Assembly: GCA_002717835.1 (NCBI GenBank)
Contig: PBBV01000026.1
Coordinates: forward strand, 1 to 33,784
Reading direction: 5' to 3'
Source of the DNA: Methanobacteriota archaeon
Lineage (GTDB): Archaea > Thermoplasmatota > Poseidoniia > Poseidoniales > Thalassarchaeaceae
Length of the DNA stretch: 33,784 nt
Position 1 is the stretch's first letter. Every line of letters starts with the position of its first letter. Under the pieces are notes generated by a model. The model searched no databases, was not told the DNA's origin, and worked only from the letters and a program-made list of their open reading frames with translations. The position numbers and the translations under genes were made by a program. Positions 1-8,438 of this stretch are shown here, piece after piece.

Positions 1-1
1 A

Positions 2-181
2 GATCTAGTCGACACTGACGATGACAACGATGGATTGTCTGACTGGTTCGAGATGTATGATGGGAACGACCTAACGGGTCAGTTCGATCACGACAACGAT
101 GGGATCGATGACCATTTGGATGATGATGATGATGGCGACGGTATTCTCGATGAGTTAGAGAATGACACCGACGTAGTTTGA
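2..181 (+). CDS. C-terminal fragment of a calcium-binding repeat (thrombospondin type 3-like) protein
   Basis: This reading frame is open from the left edge to a TGA at 179-181 and gives 59 visible residues, so it is missing from the ORF track. The peptide is very rich in Asp, with units such as DTDDDNDGLSD, DHDNDGIDD and DDDGDGILD. This is the spacing of thrombospondin type 3 / EF-hand-like calcium-binding loops. The protein is probably exported or surface-exposed; its N-terminus and any signal peptide lie outside the window. The end is plain, with no C-terminal membrane anchor. The same repeat type occurs in the 494-aa protein at 17812-19296, so the organism makes more than one such protein. 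The domain type is clear; the overall function is unknown. Confidence 0.8.
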   Translation, partial: DLVDTDDDNDGLSDWFEMYDGNDLTGQFDHDNDGIDDHLDDDDDGDGILDELENDTDVV

Positions 182-201
182 TCGGAACCGCAACTGAATG
201 C

Positions 202-236
202 TCTTCGTGAGGCTCTTTCTATGAGCCTCACGAAGA
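202..236. terminator. Perfect 14-bp hairpin between convergent genes, probable bidirectional terminator
   Basis: TCTTCGTGAGGCTC (202-215) and GAGCCTCACGAAGA (223-236) are exact reverse complements around a 7-nt loop, TTTCTAT. It lies 20 bp past the stop of the left-edge gene and before the stop of the convergent minus-strand membrane protein. A short T-rich stretch follows at about 247-253. Archaeal terminators are usually T-tracts rather than hairpins, so termination or 3'-end protection is an inference. Confidence 0.6.
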
Positions 237-320
237 AGCTCTCATCGCTTTTAGATTCACCCAGGGAGACGGGAGAATAATCCAGAAGATTCCTAGAGCA
301 GCCTTCGCTAAATTCCCATC

Positions 321-1238
321 TTATCTGGTCGAAGGGTCTCGAAAGCGCACTGAGAATGACAAGAAAAGAAGTATTGCAAATGCAGCTAATAACGGATAAT
401 CTTCCCTTATCTCAGATATAGCAAGGCCAATACAGAATGAGATCAAACAGACCCCCAACAAGCCCGACAGGAATAGAGGTGCAAATTTAGGCCTTGGGTC
501 TATGAACTCATAGACGTAGTAACCTGCTCCTTTTATCGCCCAGAATTCGGCGAAGATAAGGTACAATGCTCCAACTATGAGGCTTAAACTGATTAATTCC
601 CAAAGAATTACCATGCCACCCAATAATAAATCAATTGAGAGTAGTACAAGTGCTAAATTATGCATTACATGCTCGTGTGGCTTGAACATATGATCTAGAT
701 CCTCGCCATTGTCAACCATTGATGGAATTATGACGTGACGAACAACAAGTGCGGTCAGTGCAGCAGAAGCGAATCCAGTCGCGAAAATTGATACTCCACT
801 CATAATTAACCAAGGCGGGATCTCAATGCCAACTCCAACCCCAATGGATATTAGACCATTCAGCAGCATAGATGCCCCGAACAGGATCAATGTCCACGAA
901 CTAAAGGTCCCCAACTTCTCAAGGCCCTGTGAGGGATGCTCCCGGACTTCCAGGCTCTCCCTGAAGAGAACGACCATGACCCCCGGAACAGGATTAAACA
1001 CCATCCAGAACAAGGTTGTGTGAATGGCTAGATACGCACAAGAAAGGCGGAAAACGACTCTTAACCAAGTATCTACACCTCCATTACCATGAAGATTTTT
1101 TATGTTTAATGGACCAATTCTATCATAATTTAGAATGTAAAATAAAATTGAGGAAATTAGTACCAATGCGATAAGAACACGAGATATCAAACTTCTATCG
1201 TATCCCTCCAGACTCAATTTCCTGACCATGTTAAACAC
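321..1238 (-). CDS. Polytopic membrane protein of unknown function
   Basis: The 305-residue product is strongly hydrophobic. I see about seven or eight membrane segments, near residues 18-36, 60-90, 112-138, 143-170, 194-235 (long enough for two), 253-275 and 281-299, plus a short polar C-terminus. I do not recognise the family and see no catalytic or transport motif. The listed start is GTG, which directly abuts the FEN1 stop codon (TGA 1241-1239). An ATG three codons downstream (MVRKLSL) is equally plausible. The gene is co-directional with fen1 and probably co-transcribed with it, but the adjacency says nothing clear about function. It could be a small transporter or a membrane-organising protein; no function is claimed. 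Confidence 0.7.
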   Translation of the reverse strand: MFNMVRKLSLEGYDRSLISRVLIALVLISSILFYILNYDRIGPLNIKNLHGNGGVDTWLRVVFRLSCAYLAIHTTLFWMVFNPVPGVMVVLFRESLEVREHPSQGLEKLGTFSSWTLILFGASMLLNGLISIGVGVGIEIPPWLIMSGVSIFATGFASAALTALVVRHVIIPSMVDNGEDLDHMFKPHEHVMHNLALVLLSIDLLLGGMVILWELISLSLIVGALYLIFAEFWAIKGAGYYVYEFIDPRPKFAPLFLSGLLGVCLISFCIGLAISEIREDYPLLAAFAILLFLSFSVRFRDPSTR

Positions 1239-2246
1239 TCAAAAGTCGAAAAGAGTAGGTTTACTGGAAGATCTAAGTCGATTCGAGGATGAGAGCCTCT
1301 CTATTGCCTTCACGATTCGACTTTCACCAAAACCGAGCTCATCTCTGAGCATCTGCATAATACCTTCTTCATGGCCGGAGGTGTAATCTGGAGGATCCTC
1401 CTCAACGGTTGGATGATTGTGGAAAAGGTTGCGAATAACATCGATATTTTCAGGAATCACCACCCCTCGATGTTCAGCCACTCCCTCCAAAGTTCCGAAT
1501 TTCCGAATTAATTTCATTCCTGTTTTCGGACCGACACCCTTGAAACCTGGATGAAAATCAGTTCCAATCATTATTCCAAGATCCACAAATTGTTCCTTCG
1601 AGATCTCAAGATTAAGCAAAGTCTCTTCAAGCTCTATGCGTTCAGCTTTCAGAACTCTTCCAAACCTCTTTGTCCCATGTGCGGTTAGATTTCTAATCAT
1701 TACCGGAGCTCCGTAGAGTAGGGTGTCCCAATCTTGACTGGCAACAGCCGAAACCCCTCCGCGTTTACAAATCATCGCTGCAGCACCCTCAGCCTCCATG
1801 GGAGCGTCAATCCACACGATACCCATCAAGTCAAACAGACGCTTCGTATCCTGAACCATTGATGGGGTATACTCTGCAATTTGTGGCCCCAACTTCTTTG
1901 CAACGTCCAAATCCCCAGCTTCGACAGCCTCTTCCCACCGCCGCCGAGCCTCCTCCTTCCTTTTTTTACGCTCATCAAGCGTATCACGCTTCAAATCAGG
2001 TGCCTTGCCATCGAAAACAAAAACAGGATCGATTCCATGAGCCACAAGCGACGAGGCCCGATCAAGGAAACCGTATAGATGCGCAGTAACACGGCCTTCA
2101 TGAGAAAGAGGTCTTCCATCCGGACCAGTGAGGCTGGTTATGAATTGATACGCATTCAAGAAAACATCCACTGCAACCCGCTGACCTCGTAACTCTGCGA
2201 GATCCATTGAATACGGGGTTACTAGGTCTCTGAGGTTGCATCCCAT
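1239..2246 (-). CDS. fen: Flap endonuclease 1 (FEN1/XPG family)
   Basis: FEN1 is a structure-specific 5' nuclease that removes flaps from Okazaki fragments and acts in long-patch base excision repair. The 335-aa length is normal for archaeal FEN1. Expected metal-binding carboxylates are present: D27 (VAVDVF), D79 (FVFDGK), E151 and E153 (MEAEGAAA), D172 and D174 (SQDWDTLLYG) and D230 (GTDFHPG). The helix-hairpin-helix motif FKGVGPKTG follows. The last residues, PTLFDF, form a PCNA-interacting (PIP-box) tail almost identical to the end of the PolB at 29804-32410. The ATG start gives the MGCNLRDL N-terminus, typical of the family because the N-terminal Met-Gly end lies near the active site. It is divergent from the tRNA methyltransferase, with a 69-bp gap holding both promoters. 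Confidence 0.95.
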   Translation of the reverse strand: MGCNLRDLVTPYSMDLAELRGQRVAVDVFLNAYQFITSLTGPDGRPLSHEGRVTAHLYGFLDRASSLVAHGIDPVFVFDGKAPDLKRDTLDERKKRKEEARRRWEEAVEAGDLDVAKKLGPQIAEYTPSMVQDTKRLFDLMGIVWIDAPMEAEGAAAMICKRGGVSAVASQDWDTLLYGAPVMIRNLTAHGTKRFGRVLKAERIELEETLLNLEISKEQFVDLGIMIGTDFHPGFKGVGPKTGMKLIRKFGTLEGVAEHRGVVIPENIDVIRNLFHNHPTVEEDPPDYTSGHEEGIMQMLRDELGFGESRIVKAIERLSSSNRLRSSSKPTLFDF

Positions 2247-2315
2247 GGTTACGACTACCCTTTGCCAGCACCTTATGGGCTTTAGGGTTGAAGGACTGTT
2301 GCACTAGCGCACAAC

Positions 2316-3428
2316 ATGGTCAGGATGATCCTTGGCTCCGGATGGCATCCACGCTTATTCAGAGAAGAGGTGCTCAGAATACACGGCTCAAATCAGGCAA
2401 TACATCCGAGAATTGTAATTATAGACCAAAAAAAAGACTTCGACGTCACATGCTCTTATTCTACCATGATCATCGATAATGCTACCATCCTCCCAATGCG
2501 GATGGAGGAGATTTCAGATTCAATACGTCGATGGCTATCTGATTACCCGATAGCGGGTACCTTTGCGGTCAGAACCACTATTCTTGGAGACGGCGTTCCT
2601 GGCTTCAAGAAACGGGAAATCGAGGCCGTCATCGGCAAGGTAATCTCCGGTGACGGTGCAGTCGTTGACCTTAATGACCCCGAAATCACAGTTCGCATCA
2701 TCCTAGCAGGCTCAGCAGATAAGCCCCAGCATCCTGATCCCATGATATCGAACCCCATCGCAGTAATTGGCATTGAAAAATCAGTCAACCATCCTTTTCT
2801 GAATCTGCCAATGACATCCATGCCATACTTCAAACCCGTGACTCTTGATCCTCGTCTTGCAAGTTTCCTGATTTCCATGGCTTACTCGGAAGGCCTGCCA
2901 CCTTCTGTCGTAATCGACCCATTTAGTGGAACTGGATGCATTCCCATTCAGGCATTCCACCGTGGAATATCTGTTTTAGCCAGTGATTTGGACTCCGAGA
3001 TGATTCAAGGCTCCAAATTAAATTTCGAGAATGTATTTGGCAAAATCCCCACTAAATCCGCCTTCCGTGAATTTGACGCTAGTAAGATAGATGATTTGTG
3101 GGGCGTAAGAGAAAATACGGCTTTCATATTCGATCCGCCTTACGCCAGAAATTCCAAAACATCCTCTGATGCGTTCGAATTGTTCATCTCAGCATGCAAT
3201 GCTGCTTCAAGAATAGATCCTAAAGGACGCATAGTTACCATTCTTCCCACATCTTCTGAATTTCAAGTCAACGACATTGAGATACCTGGTAATGCAGAAG
3301 TATTGGGGTATAAATGGAGTGAATTGACGAATAAAATGGAACAAATCGGATGGCATATTGAATTGGCCATCATGACCAGAGTGCACAGGAGCTTGTCCAG
3401 GATAATAGTTAGAGCAGTGGGCCACTGA
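2316..3428 (+). CDS. tRNA (guanine10-N2)-methyltransferase, Trm-G10/Trm11 type
   Basis: This is an SAM-dependent tRNA methyltransferase of 370 aa. An N-terminal THUMP-like region (about residues 55-135, with FAVRTTILGDG and IIGKVI-type segments) would bind tRNA. A Rossmann-fold catalytic domain follows. Motif I is DPFSGTGCIPIQAF (about 201-214), the acidic SAM-ribose contact is SDLDSEM (about 223-229), and motif IV is DPPY (273-276). The stretch PYFKPVTLDPRLA just before motif I matches the FxPxxxxPKLA-type lead-in of archaeal Trm-G10 enzymes, which form m2G or m2,2G at tRNA position 10. The start could be the ATG at 2316 or the one at 2325 (MILGSGWHP). A tRNA gene lies 133 bp downstream. The DPPY family is certain; the exact target position is inferred. 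Confidence 0.85.
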   Translation: MVRMILGSGWHPRLFREEVLRIHGSNQAIHPRIVIIDQKKDFDVTCSYSTMIIDNATILPMRMEEISDSIRRWLSDYPIAGTFAVRTTILGDGVPGFKKREIEAVIGKVISGDGAVVDLNDPEITVRIILAGSADKPQHPDPMISNPIAVIGIEKSVNHPFLNLPMTSMPYFKPVTLDPRLASFLISMAYSEGLPPSVVIDPFSGTGCIPIQAFHRGISVLASDLDSEMIQGSKLNFENVFGKIPTKSAFREFDASKIDDLWGVRENTAFIFDPPYARNSKTSSDAFELFISACNAASRIDPKGRIVTILPTSSEFQVNDIEIPGNAEVLGYKWSELTNKMEQIGWHIELAIMTRVHRSLSRIIVRAVGH

Positions 3429-3561
3429 ACTCAATAATAGCCGACGAACCAAAGATACTGAACACAATTCGAACATGTTTGCAACACAAGCCACCAAAGA
3501 CATGCTCAATCGAAACCGACCACCCGTCGCATTCAAGACTGGGGGACCGTCGCAACCAGAT

Positions 3562-3638
3562 GGGCGATTGGTGTAGTCTGGATATCATCTGGCGCTTCGG
3601 ACGCTAGGACACGGGTTCGAATCCTGTATCGCCCACCA
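3562..3638 (+). tRNA. tRNA-Arg (anticodon UCG), CCA encoded
   Basis: The acceptor stem GGGCGAT pairs with ATCGCCC. The anticodon stem TGGCG/CGCTA encloses loop CTTCGGA, giving anticodon TCG at 3597-3599, which reads CGA. The T arm is ACGGG-TTCGAAT-CCTGT. The variable region is 4 nt, the discriminator base is A, and CCA is encoded at 3636-3638. No intron is present. The cloverleaf was folded by hand, and the UCG assignment depends on the 7-nt loop register, which is the only one giving a U33. Confidence 0.93.
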
Positions 3639-3692
3639 TTAAGTGACATCCGAACGGCATTCAGGAGTCTTGAAGAAAGACGATCACGAGCA

Positions 3693-6158
3693 ATGTCCAT
3701 GCGCCGGGTTTCACTATTGCTGGTCGCATTGATGTTCGGGACATCAATTTCCTTCGCAGTTACCGCTGACCCTTCCGCTCCCGACCACTCAAAAATGACA
3801 TCAGAACTAATCGACGAGCTCTCCAGCTCTGACAGAATAGAGACGATTATCCAATTTGATCAAGAGGCTAAAAACGACCTTTGGAGGGCCATAGAATCAA
3901 CAGGGGCAGAGTTAATCGGTGAAATGGAGATTCTTGATGGCGGGTTAATATCTGCAAGCCCTGAATCCATCGCAAAGATATCTAGATTCAGCTTCGTAAA
4001 ACACATGGAAGCAAACCTGCTCCTTCAGCACTTTTTCTTACCCGGCGATCAGAATAACGTCGAGTCAATGATGCACGAGACAGTCAATGTCGTCAATGCT
4101 AGCCTCGCCTGGCATAGGGCGATAATAGGGACTGATGGAATTTTGAAGACTGAATCAGATTTGTCTTTCACCGAATATGATGGTGAAGGAGCAACAGCAG
4201 TGGATCTGGATACAGGAATAGACGGCGAGCATCCAGATTTCGATTGTGGGGAACCTTGGTCCGGAGAAAAGCTGATTTGGTCGGCCAAATGGACTGGTGT
4301 GGCATGGGTTGACGCTCCAAACTGCAACTCTGATACTTCATCGGGTCACGGAACGCACGTAGGTGGAACAATTGCAGGAAACGGTGACGCATCTGCAGGA
4401 AGGCGATTAGGCACAGCCAAGGGGGCAACTATTGTGGCTCTTGGCACAGGAGATGGAGCATCCATCTTCGCAGCAGTGGAAGGATTGGAATGGACCTATC
4501 AGCATAGTAGGCCGGGGTTGAATGAATACAATATCCGGGTCGTATCAAATTCATGGGGCACCAATGGAGACTATAACCCCAGCAACGCAGTTACCCTACT
4601 CACTGACATGCTCACATATGACAACGATGTAGCTGTAATATTTGCTGCTTCAAATTCAGGTGGTAGCGGTGAAGAATCAGAAGATGACCTAAGGACCAAT
4701 GTCTATGCAAACACTCCGAGTGCTATTTCAATCGCTGCCCTTACTCATGATGGCTCTGCAGTAACCTCCTTCTCAAGTCGCGGTTGGTCAACCCAGCAAC
4801 ATACATGGCCTGATTTGGGAGCCCCGGGGAGGGATATCTGGGCCACTTCTCCCAGAGGTACTGCTATCGATGCGTCTACAACCGCACAGGGAGACATGTA
4901 CTACATGTCGATTTCAGGAACAAGCATGGCGACCCCCCACATCGGGGGGATAGCTACATTGTTACTTGCTGCTGCACCATCATTAGGGGCTGCAGACTAT
5001 CAGATCGAAGATCACGATGAAGGGGAAAGCCTCTATTTCGATGACACTGCAAAAGGCATTCAATTTGAGAATTGGAGGGAAAGAAATGAGTCAAGGGTCC
5101 ATGAAGTTGAACTCATTCTGGAGTTGACATCAAACTATGATTTACTTCGAAACTCTTGTGAAGAAGGAAATGACGACGATGCATGCAGCAATATCCCTGA
5201 GGATTGCCATGTCTCTGAAAACACCAGAAGATGCCATGATTGGAGAGTGGGCCATGGTCTTGTAGATACAGACAAGGCACTTGCTCTCGCAAGGACGCTT
5301 CAGGTGATGAGGGACCCTGATGAGGATGGCTTCGTCAACCACCCCAGTGCCACGGTATGGGATGCATTAGATCACTACGAGGATGTAATGGACATCCGTA
5401 ACATACCATTGAAGACTGACCAGCTCAGACATGCGTGGAAAGGTGAGTGGAGCCACTTTAACAACGGTCCTACCAGTACATTCGGTACATTCTCCACCGA
5501 CGATCGACATTACGTGTGGGTTCCAAATGGAACTTTTGAGATGCAGATATCATTCAGCTCCTTGGGCTGGGATATCAATACAGCTCAAGCAGCACAGATC
5601 AGGCCCAATGTAGATCTTGGTTCAGATGGGAATGACGATGCACAGGGCCAAGGAACAGCAGTCGGAGACACGATATACATCCAACTCGATGTAGATACTG
5701 AACATTGGAGTAAATGGGCTGAGTTCGATGTCACTGGGACTGCAGTCTCTCTACCATTCAACTCGATATTATCCGGTTCTGAATTCTTGGAGCCCCGGGT
5801 CCCGTACACTGTCGATGTACTGCTAACTATCGATGTGACCTCTGAAGTCATCGTAGAAGTCCCGATTAGAACTGACGGCTATTCAGATCTCGATCCTGCA
5901 CAACCATCTGATTTGTATGATCCATCCTCAGCTTTCGATTTGATCATGAGTCGTCCTGTGTACGATGAGAGCACCATACCGGCCTTCGAGGAAGAGACCA
6001 CATTCCTTTCAAAGTCAGGCATTTCCTTGTTATTCGTAATGGTGATTTCAACAATTCTACTATCAGCGATCGCTGTAGGCATATTCTTGTGGACACGGAG
6101 AGAGGAAAGCGAATTCGAAGCGGAAATTGTCAATGACGGCGATTCCACACAGTCATGA
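3693..6158 (+). CDS. Secreted, membrane-anchored subtilisin-like serine protease (S8 family)
   Basis: The 821-aa protein starts with a signal peptide (MRRVSLLLVALMFGTS, cleavage likely near residue 25). An inhibitor-I9-like propeptide region follows at about 35-115 (ETIIQFD, VKHMEANLL). The catalytic triad is complete: D173 in AVDLDTGID, H219 in GHGTHVGGT, and S411 in SGTSMATPH. The oxyanion residue is N321 in AASNSGG. After about residue 540 there is a beta-rich extension. A C-terminal transmembrane helix (about 773-797, SLLFVMVISTILLSAIAVGIF) with a short basic then acidic cytoplasmic tail would hold the protease on the outer face of the membrane. The role is probably extracellular protein degradation or surface protein processing. 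The 3' end overlaps convergent ribD by 29 bp. Alternative start: the second Met (residue 3). Confidence 0.93.
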   Translation: MSMRRVSLLLVALMFGTSISFAVTADPSAPDHSKMTSELIDELSSSDRIETIIQFDQEAKNDLWRAIESTGAELIGEMEILDGGLISASPESIAKISRFSFVKHMEANLLLQHFFLPGDQNNVESMMHETVNVVNASLAWHRAIIGTDGILKTESDLSFTEYDGEGATAVDLDTGIDGEHPDFDCGEPWSGEKLIWSAKWTGVAWVDAPNCNSDTSSGHGTHVGGTIAGNGDASAGRRLGTAKGATIVALGTGDGASIFAAVEGLEWTYQHSRPGLNEYNIRVVSNSWGTNGDYNPSNAVTLLTDMLTYDNDVAVIFAASNSGGSGEESEDDLRTNVYANTPSAISIAALTHDGSAVTSFSSRGWSTQQHTWPDLGAPGRDIWATSPRGTAIDASTTAQGDMYYMSISGTSMATPHIGGIATLLLAAAPSLGAADYQIEDHDEGESLYFDDTAKGIQFENWRERNESRVHEVELILELTSNYDLLRNSCEEGNDDDACSNIPEDCHVSENTRRCHDWRVGHGLVDTDKALALARTLQVMRDPDEDGFVNHPSATVWDALDHYEDVMDIRNIPLKTDQLRHAWKGEWSHFNNGPTSTFGTFSTDDRHYVWVPNGTFEMQISFSSLGWDINTAQAAQIRPNVDLGSDGNDDAQGQGTAVGDTIYIQLDVDTEHWSKWAEFDVTGTAVSLPFNSILSGSEFLEPRVPYTVDVLLTIDVTSEVIVEVPIRTDGYSDLDPAQPSDLYDPSSAFDLIMSRPVYDESTIPAFEEETTFLSKSGISLLFVMVISTILLSAIAVGIFLWTRREESEFEAEIVNDGDSTQS

Positions 6159-7242
6159 TGTCTCCTCCACAGTCCTCCTGTGAAATCTGTTCCATGCCAG
6201 CTTCGATGAGAAATGACTCTCCGAAAGTATCAGTATCACCGCTTGAGAGCTTGATTTGACTCTGTATCAGAACAGCATCATCAACAACGTCTGCCTTCAA
6301 GAATCTCTTCCAGGTGGAAGGCCCGCCTTCGACAATTAGCGATTGAATTCGTAGATCACCAAGTAAATCTAGAATCTTATCAACTTCGATCTCTTGATTT
6401 TCTGATGGTAATACATATCTTGTAACATGCGGACTGTCATTAGATAGTACGGGTTTTGAGTGAATAAGTATGGTAGGAGATAAACCATCACAAAGCACCT
6501 TACTATTTTCTGGAATTCTAGCATTTGGGTCTATAACAACTCTGATTGGCTGAATTCTTGCATCAACCCCCCTTGCTGTCAATTCCGGGTCATCTCGAAC
6601 CACCGTCTCGACCCCGACTAGTATTGCCATGTGTTCAGACCTTGCTTTGTGAGCCCATCTCAGGGAGGAATCAGAAGTAAATCGTCCTGAAGGGGAGGAT
6701 TCATCCACATCGACTCTACCATCAGAATCTATTGCCGCTTTCAGGAGGACAAGCGGGCGTCTCTTCATGCACCAATGCATGAAAGGACGCATCTGGAGGA
6801 CACATTCGTTTTCCATCAGCCCCGATTCAACAAAAATACCCTGTTCACTGAGTGCCTTCATTCCGCCACCCCTCACTGTTGGATTTGGATCAAGGGCACC
6901 TATCACCACCCTCTCAACCCCAGCCCAGAGGAGAGCTTCAGTACAGGGGGGAGTCCTTCCATGATGATTGCAAGGTTCCAGCGTGACATACGCAGTACAT
7001 CCGCTTGTCGAAACCCCCCTCTCCTCTGCATCGGCTATGGCAGCTTGCTCTGCATGGAGACCACCAAGATGACCATGCCATCCTTCTGCTATGATTTCGC
7101 CATCTCTGACAAGAACGCACCCAACTAATGGGTTAGGATGTACGCTGCCCCTGCCACGATAAGCGATTTCAATCGCTCTTCGCATACAATCGGATGCATC
7201 CATGCCCCTCCGTCCGTATGTCTTCCACATCATATCTCGCAT
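6130..7242 (-). CDS. ribD: Bifunctional riboflavin biosynthesis deaminase/reductase RibD
   Basis: RibD converts the pyrimidinone product of GTP cyclohydrolase by deamination and then side-chain reduction in riboflavin synthesis. The N-terminal deaminase domain has the zinc site H63-A-E65 and P90-C91...C100 (EPCNHHGRTPPC). The C-terminal NADPH reductase domain (about 163-365) has PLVLLKAAIDSDGR, HKARSEHMAILVGVETV, DDPELTAR and LIVEGGPS, all classic RibD signatures. The length of 370 aa is normal for the fused enzyme. The true start may be Met14 (MDASDCMRRAIEIA, 7203), which fits family N-termini and leaves 74 bp to the divergent kinase gene. The fused deaminase is the bacterial arrangement; methanogen-type archaeal reductases described so far lack it. 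This suggests ancient transfer, which is an inference. Confidence 0.95.
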   Translation of the reverse strand: MRDMMWKTYGRRGMDASDCMRRAIEIAYRGRGSVHPNPLVGCVLVRDGEIIAEGWHGHLGGLHAEQAAIADAEERGVSTSGCTAYVTLEPCNHHGRTPPCTEALLWAGVERVVIGALDPNPTVRGGGMKALSEQGIFVESGLMENECVLQMRPFMHWCMKRRPLVLLKAAIDSDGRVDVDESSPSGRFTSDSSLRWAHKARSEHMAILVGVETVVRDDPELTARGVDARIQPIRVVIDPNARIPENSKVLCDGLSPTILIHSKPVLSNDSPHVTRYVLPSENQEIEVDKILDLLGDLRIQSLIVEGGPSTWKRFLKADVVDDAVLIQSQIKLSSGDTDTFGESFLIEAGMEQISQEDCGGDIMTVWNRRH

Positions 7243-7277
7243 CGCGCCCTTGAAGTCTTCACCCCTACGTCGTTAAC

Positions 7278-8309
7278 ATGATGCGAGTCGCATGCATAGT
7301 GAATCCGAATGCCAGAGACGGCAAGGTGGGGAAGAATTTCCATAAGATTGAGAATGCACTAAAGCAGTCGGGAATAGAGTTTGATGCTTACATGACGGAA
7401 CATACTGGCCATGCAATTGAAATCGCTAGCAGCCTGAGAGATAGCGACTTCGATTTGGTGGTCGCTGTTGGTGGCGATGGGACAGTTCACGAGGTCGCGA
7501 ATGGAATAAGAGACTCATCGAAACGACTTGGGATCATACCGATGGGTAATGGCGACGACTTTGCAAGAGCAATTGGGATTCCGTTGAACGACATTCAAGG
7601 AGCAATATCCATTCTGAAGGACGGGAATGACTACTCTGTCGGGGCGATCAGGGTAGAAGGTCTCAGAGCGCCTGACCATCCAGGGATAACCCCTGCAAAG
7701 CATCACCCCGTCACAGGAAACCCCTCCCGCGAAGAGAACTTAGTCAGATGGGCATTCCTAGAATGCGACGGAGGCGTCACATCTTCCATCAATCGAATGA
7801 AAGAAGAGGGCCATTTCTCATGGATCAGCGGCCAGAAGAAGTATACATTCCTCGCAATTAAGGCTATTCTCGCATGGAAGAGTCAGATGGCATGGATCAA
7901 AGTGGATGGTAAACCAGGATCTGAAGTGGACCTAACGGGGCTCTTCGCCATGATGCAAGCAGAGACGTTCGGGGGAGGATACAGGGTCGCTCCCGGTATG
8001 CACCCATTTGGCGATAGTGCGTCAATCGTGCTCGGTTTCGGACTTTCAAAGGGCCAAATGCTCAGAGTCATGGGCCCCTTAGAGAAGGGTAAACACATTG
8101 GTAGGTGGGGCAAGATTAGCATGGAAGCGTGTAAAAAATTCGAAATAAAAGCATTAGACTCACAAGGTAAACCCACAGAGGAGCATGGTCACAATCCACC
8201 TCTGTACATTAGTCTGGATGGTGAGATATCCATGACAACTCCTGTAAAATTCGAGTTTCATAAAAATCAGTTAAATGTCCGTGGTGGACCTGAAATTCCG
8301 AATTATTAG
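7278..8309 (+). CDS. Diacylglycerol/sphingosine kinase-family lipid kinase
   Basis: The 343-aa protein belongs to the DAGK catalytic-domain family (LCB5/YegS type), which phosphorylates lipid hydroxyls using ATP. It begins with the strand MRVACIVNPNARDGK. The nucleotide-binding motif is VAVGGDGTVHEVANG (GGDGT at 65-69), followed by GIIPMGNGDDFARAIGIP, the usual GTGNDFAR-like loop with MGNGDDFAR here. A C-terminal beta-sandwich region is present up to ISLDGE near residue 313. In archaea the lipid substrate is likely an archaeol-type or other isoprenoid alcohol, but this cannot be read from the sequence. The ATG-ATG start is only 35 bp from the longest ribD start. Its TAG stop (8307-8309) directly abuts the CCA end of the convergent tRNA-Ser, leaving no intergenic base. 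Confidence 0.88.
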   Translation: MMRVACIVNPNARDGKVGKNFHKIENALKQSGIEFDAYMTEHTGHAIEIASSLRDSDFDLVVAVGGDGTVHEVANGIRDSSKRLGIIPMGNGDDFARAIGIPLNDIQGAISILKDGNDYSVGAIRVEGLRAPDHPGITPAKHHPVTGNPSREENLVRWAFLECDGGVTSSINRMKEEGHFSWISGQKKYTFLAIKAILAWKSQMAWIKVDGKPGSEVDLTGLFAMMQAETFGGGYRVAPGMHPFGDSASIVLGFGLSKGQMLRVMGPLEKGKHIGRWGKISMEACKKFEIKALDSQGKPTEEHGHNPPLYISLDGEISMTTPVKFEFHKNQLNVRGGPEIPNY

Positions 8310-8395
8310 TGGCGCAGACGGAGAGATTCGAACTCCCGAGTCCGAGGGACACCGGATTTCAAATCCGGCGCAATACCAGGCTATGCGACGTCTGC
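8310..8395 (-). tRNA. tRNA-Ser (anticodon UGA), long variable arm, CCA encoded
   Basis: On the minus strand the acceptor stem GCAGACG pairs with CGTCTGC. Anticodon stem CCGGA/TCCGG encloses loop TTTGAAA, giving anticodon TGA, which reads UCA. A long variable arm (TGTCCCTCGGACTC) marks a class II tRNA. The T arm is GGGAG-TTCGAAT-CTCTC, the discriminator is G, and CCA is encoded (complement of 8310-8312). It lies downstream of the cox operon on the same strand and could be processed from its transcript or have its own promoter. Confidence 0.95.
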
Positions 8396-8438
8396 AGTGT
8401 ATCGGCCAGTAGCAAGCGCCGAATGAACCTTGCAGGTG

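Noticed and set aside
3207-3536. 109-aa minus-strand ORF after the tRNA methyltransferase
   Set aside because: It largely overlaps the methyltransferase gene in antisense and has no recognisable features.
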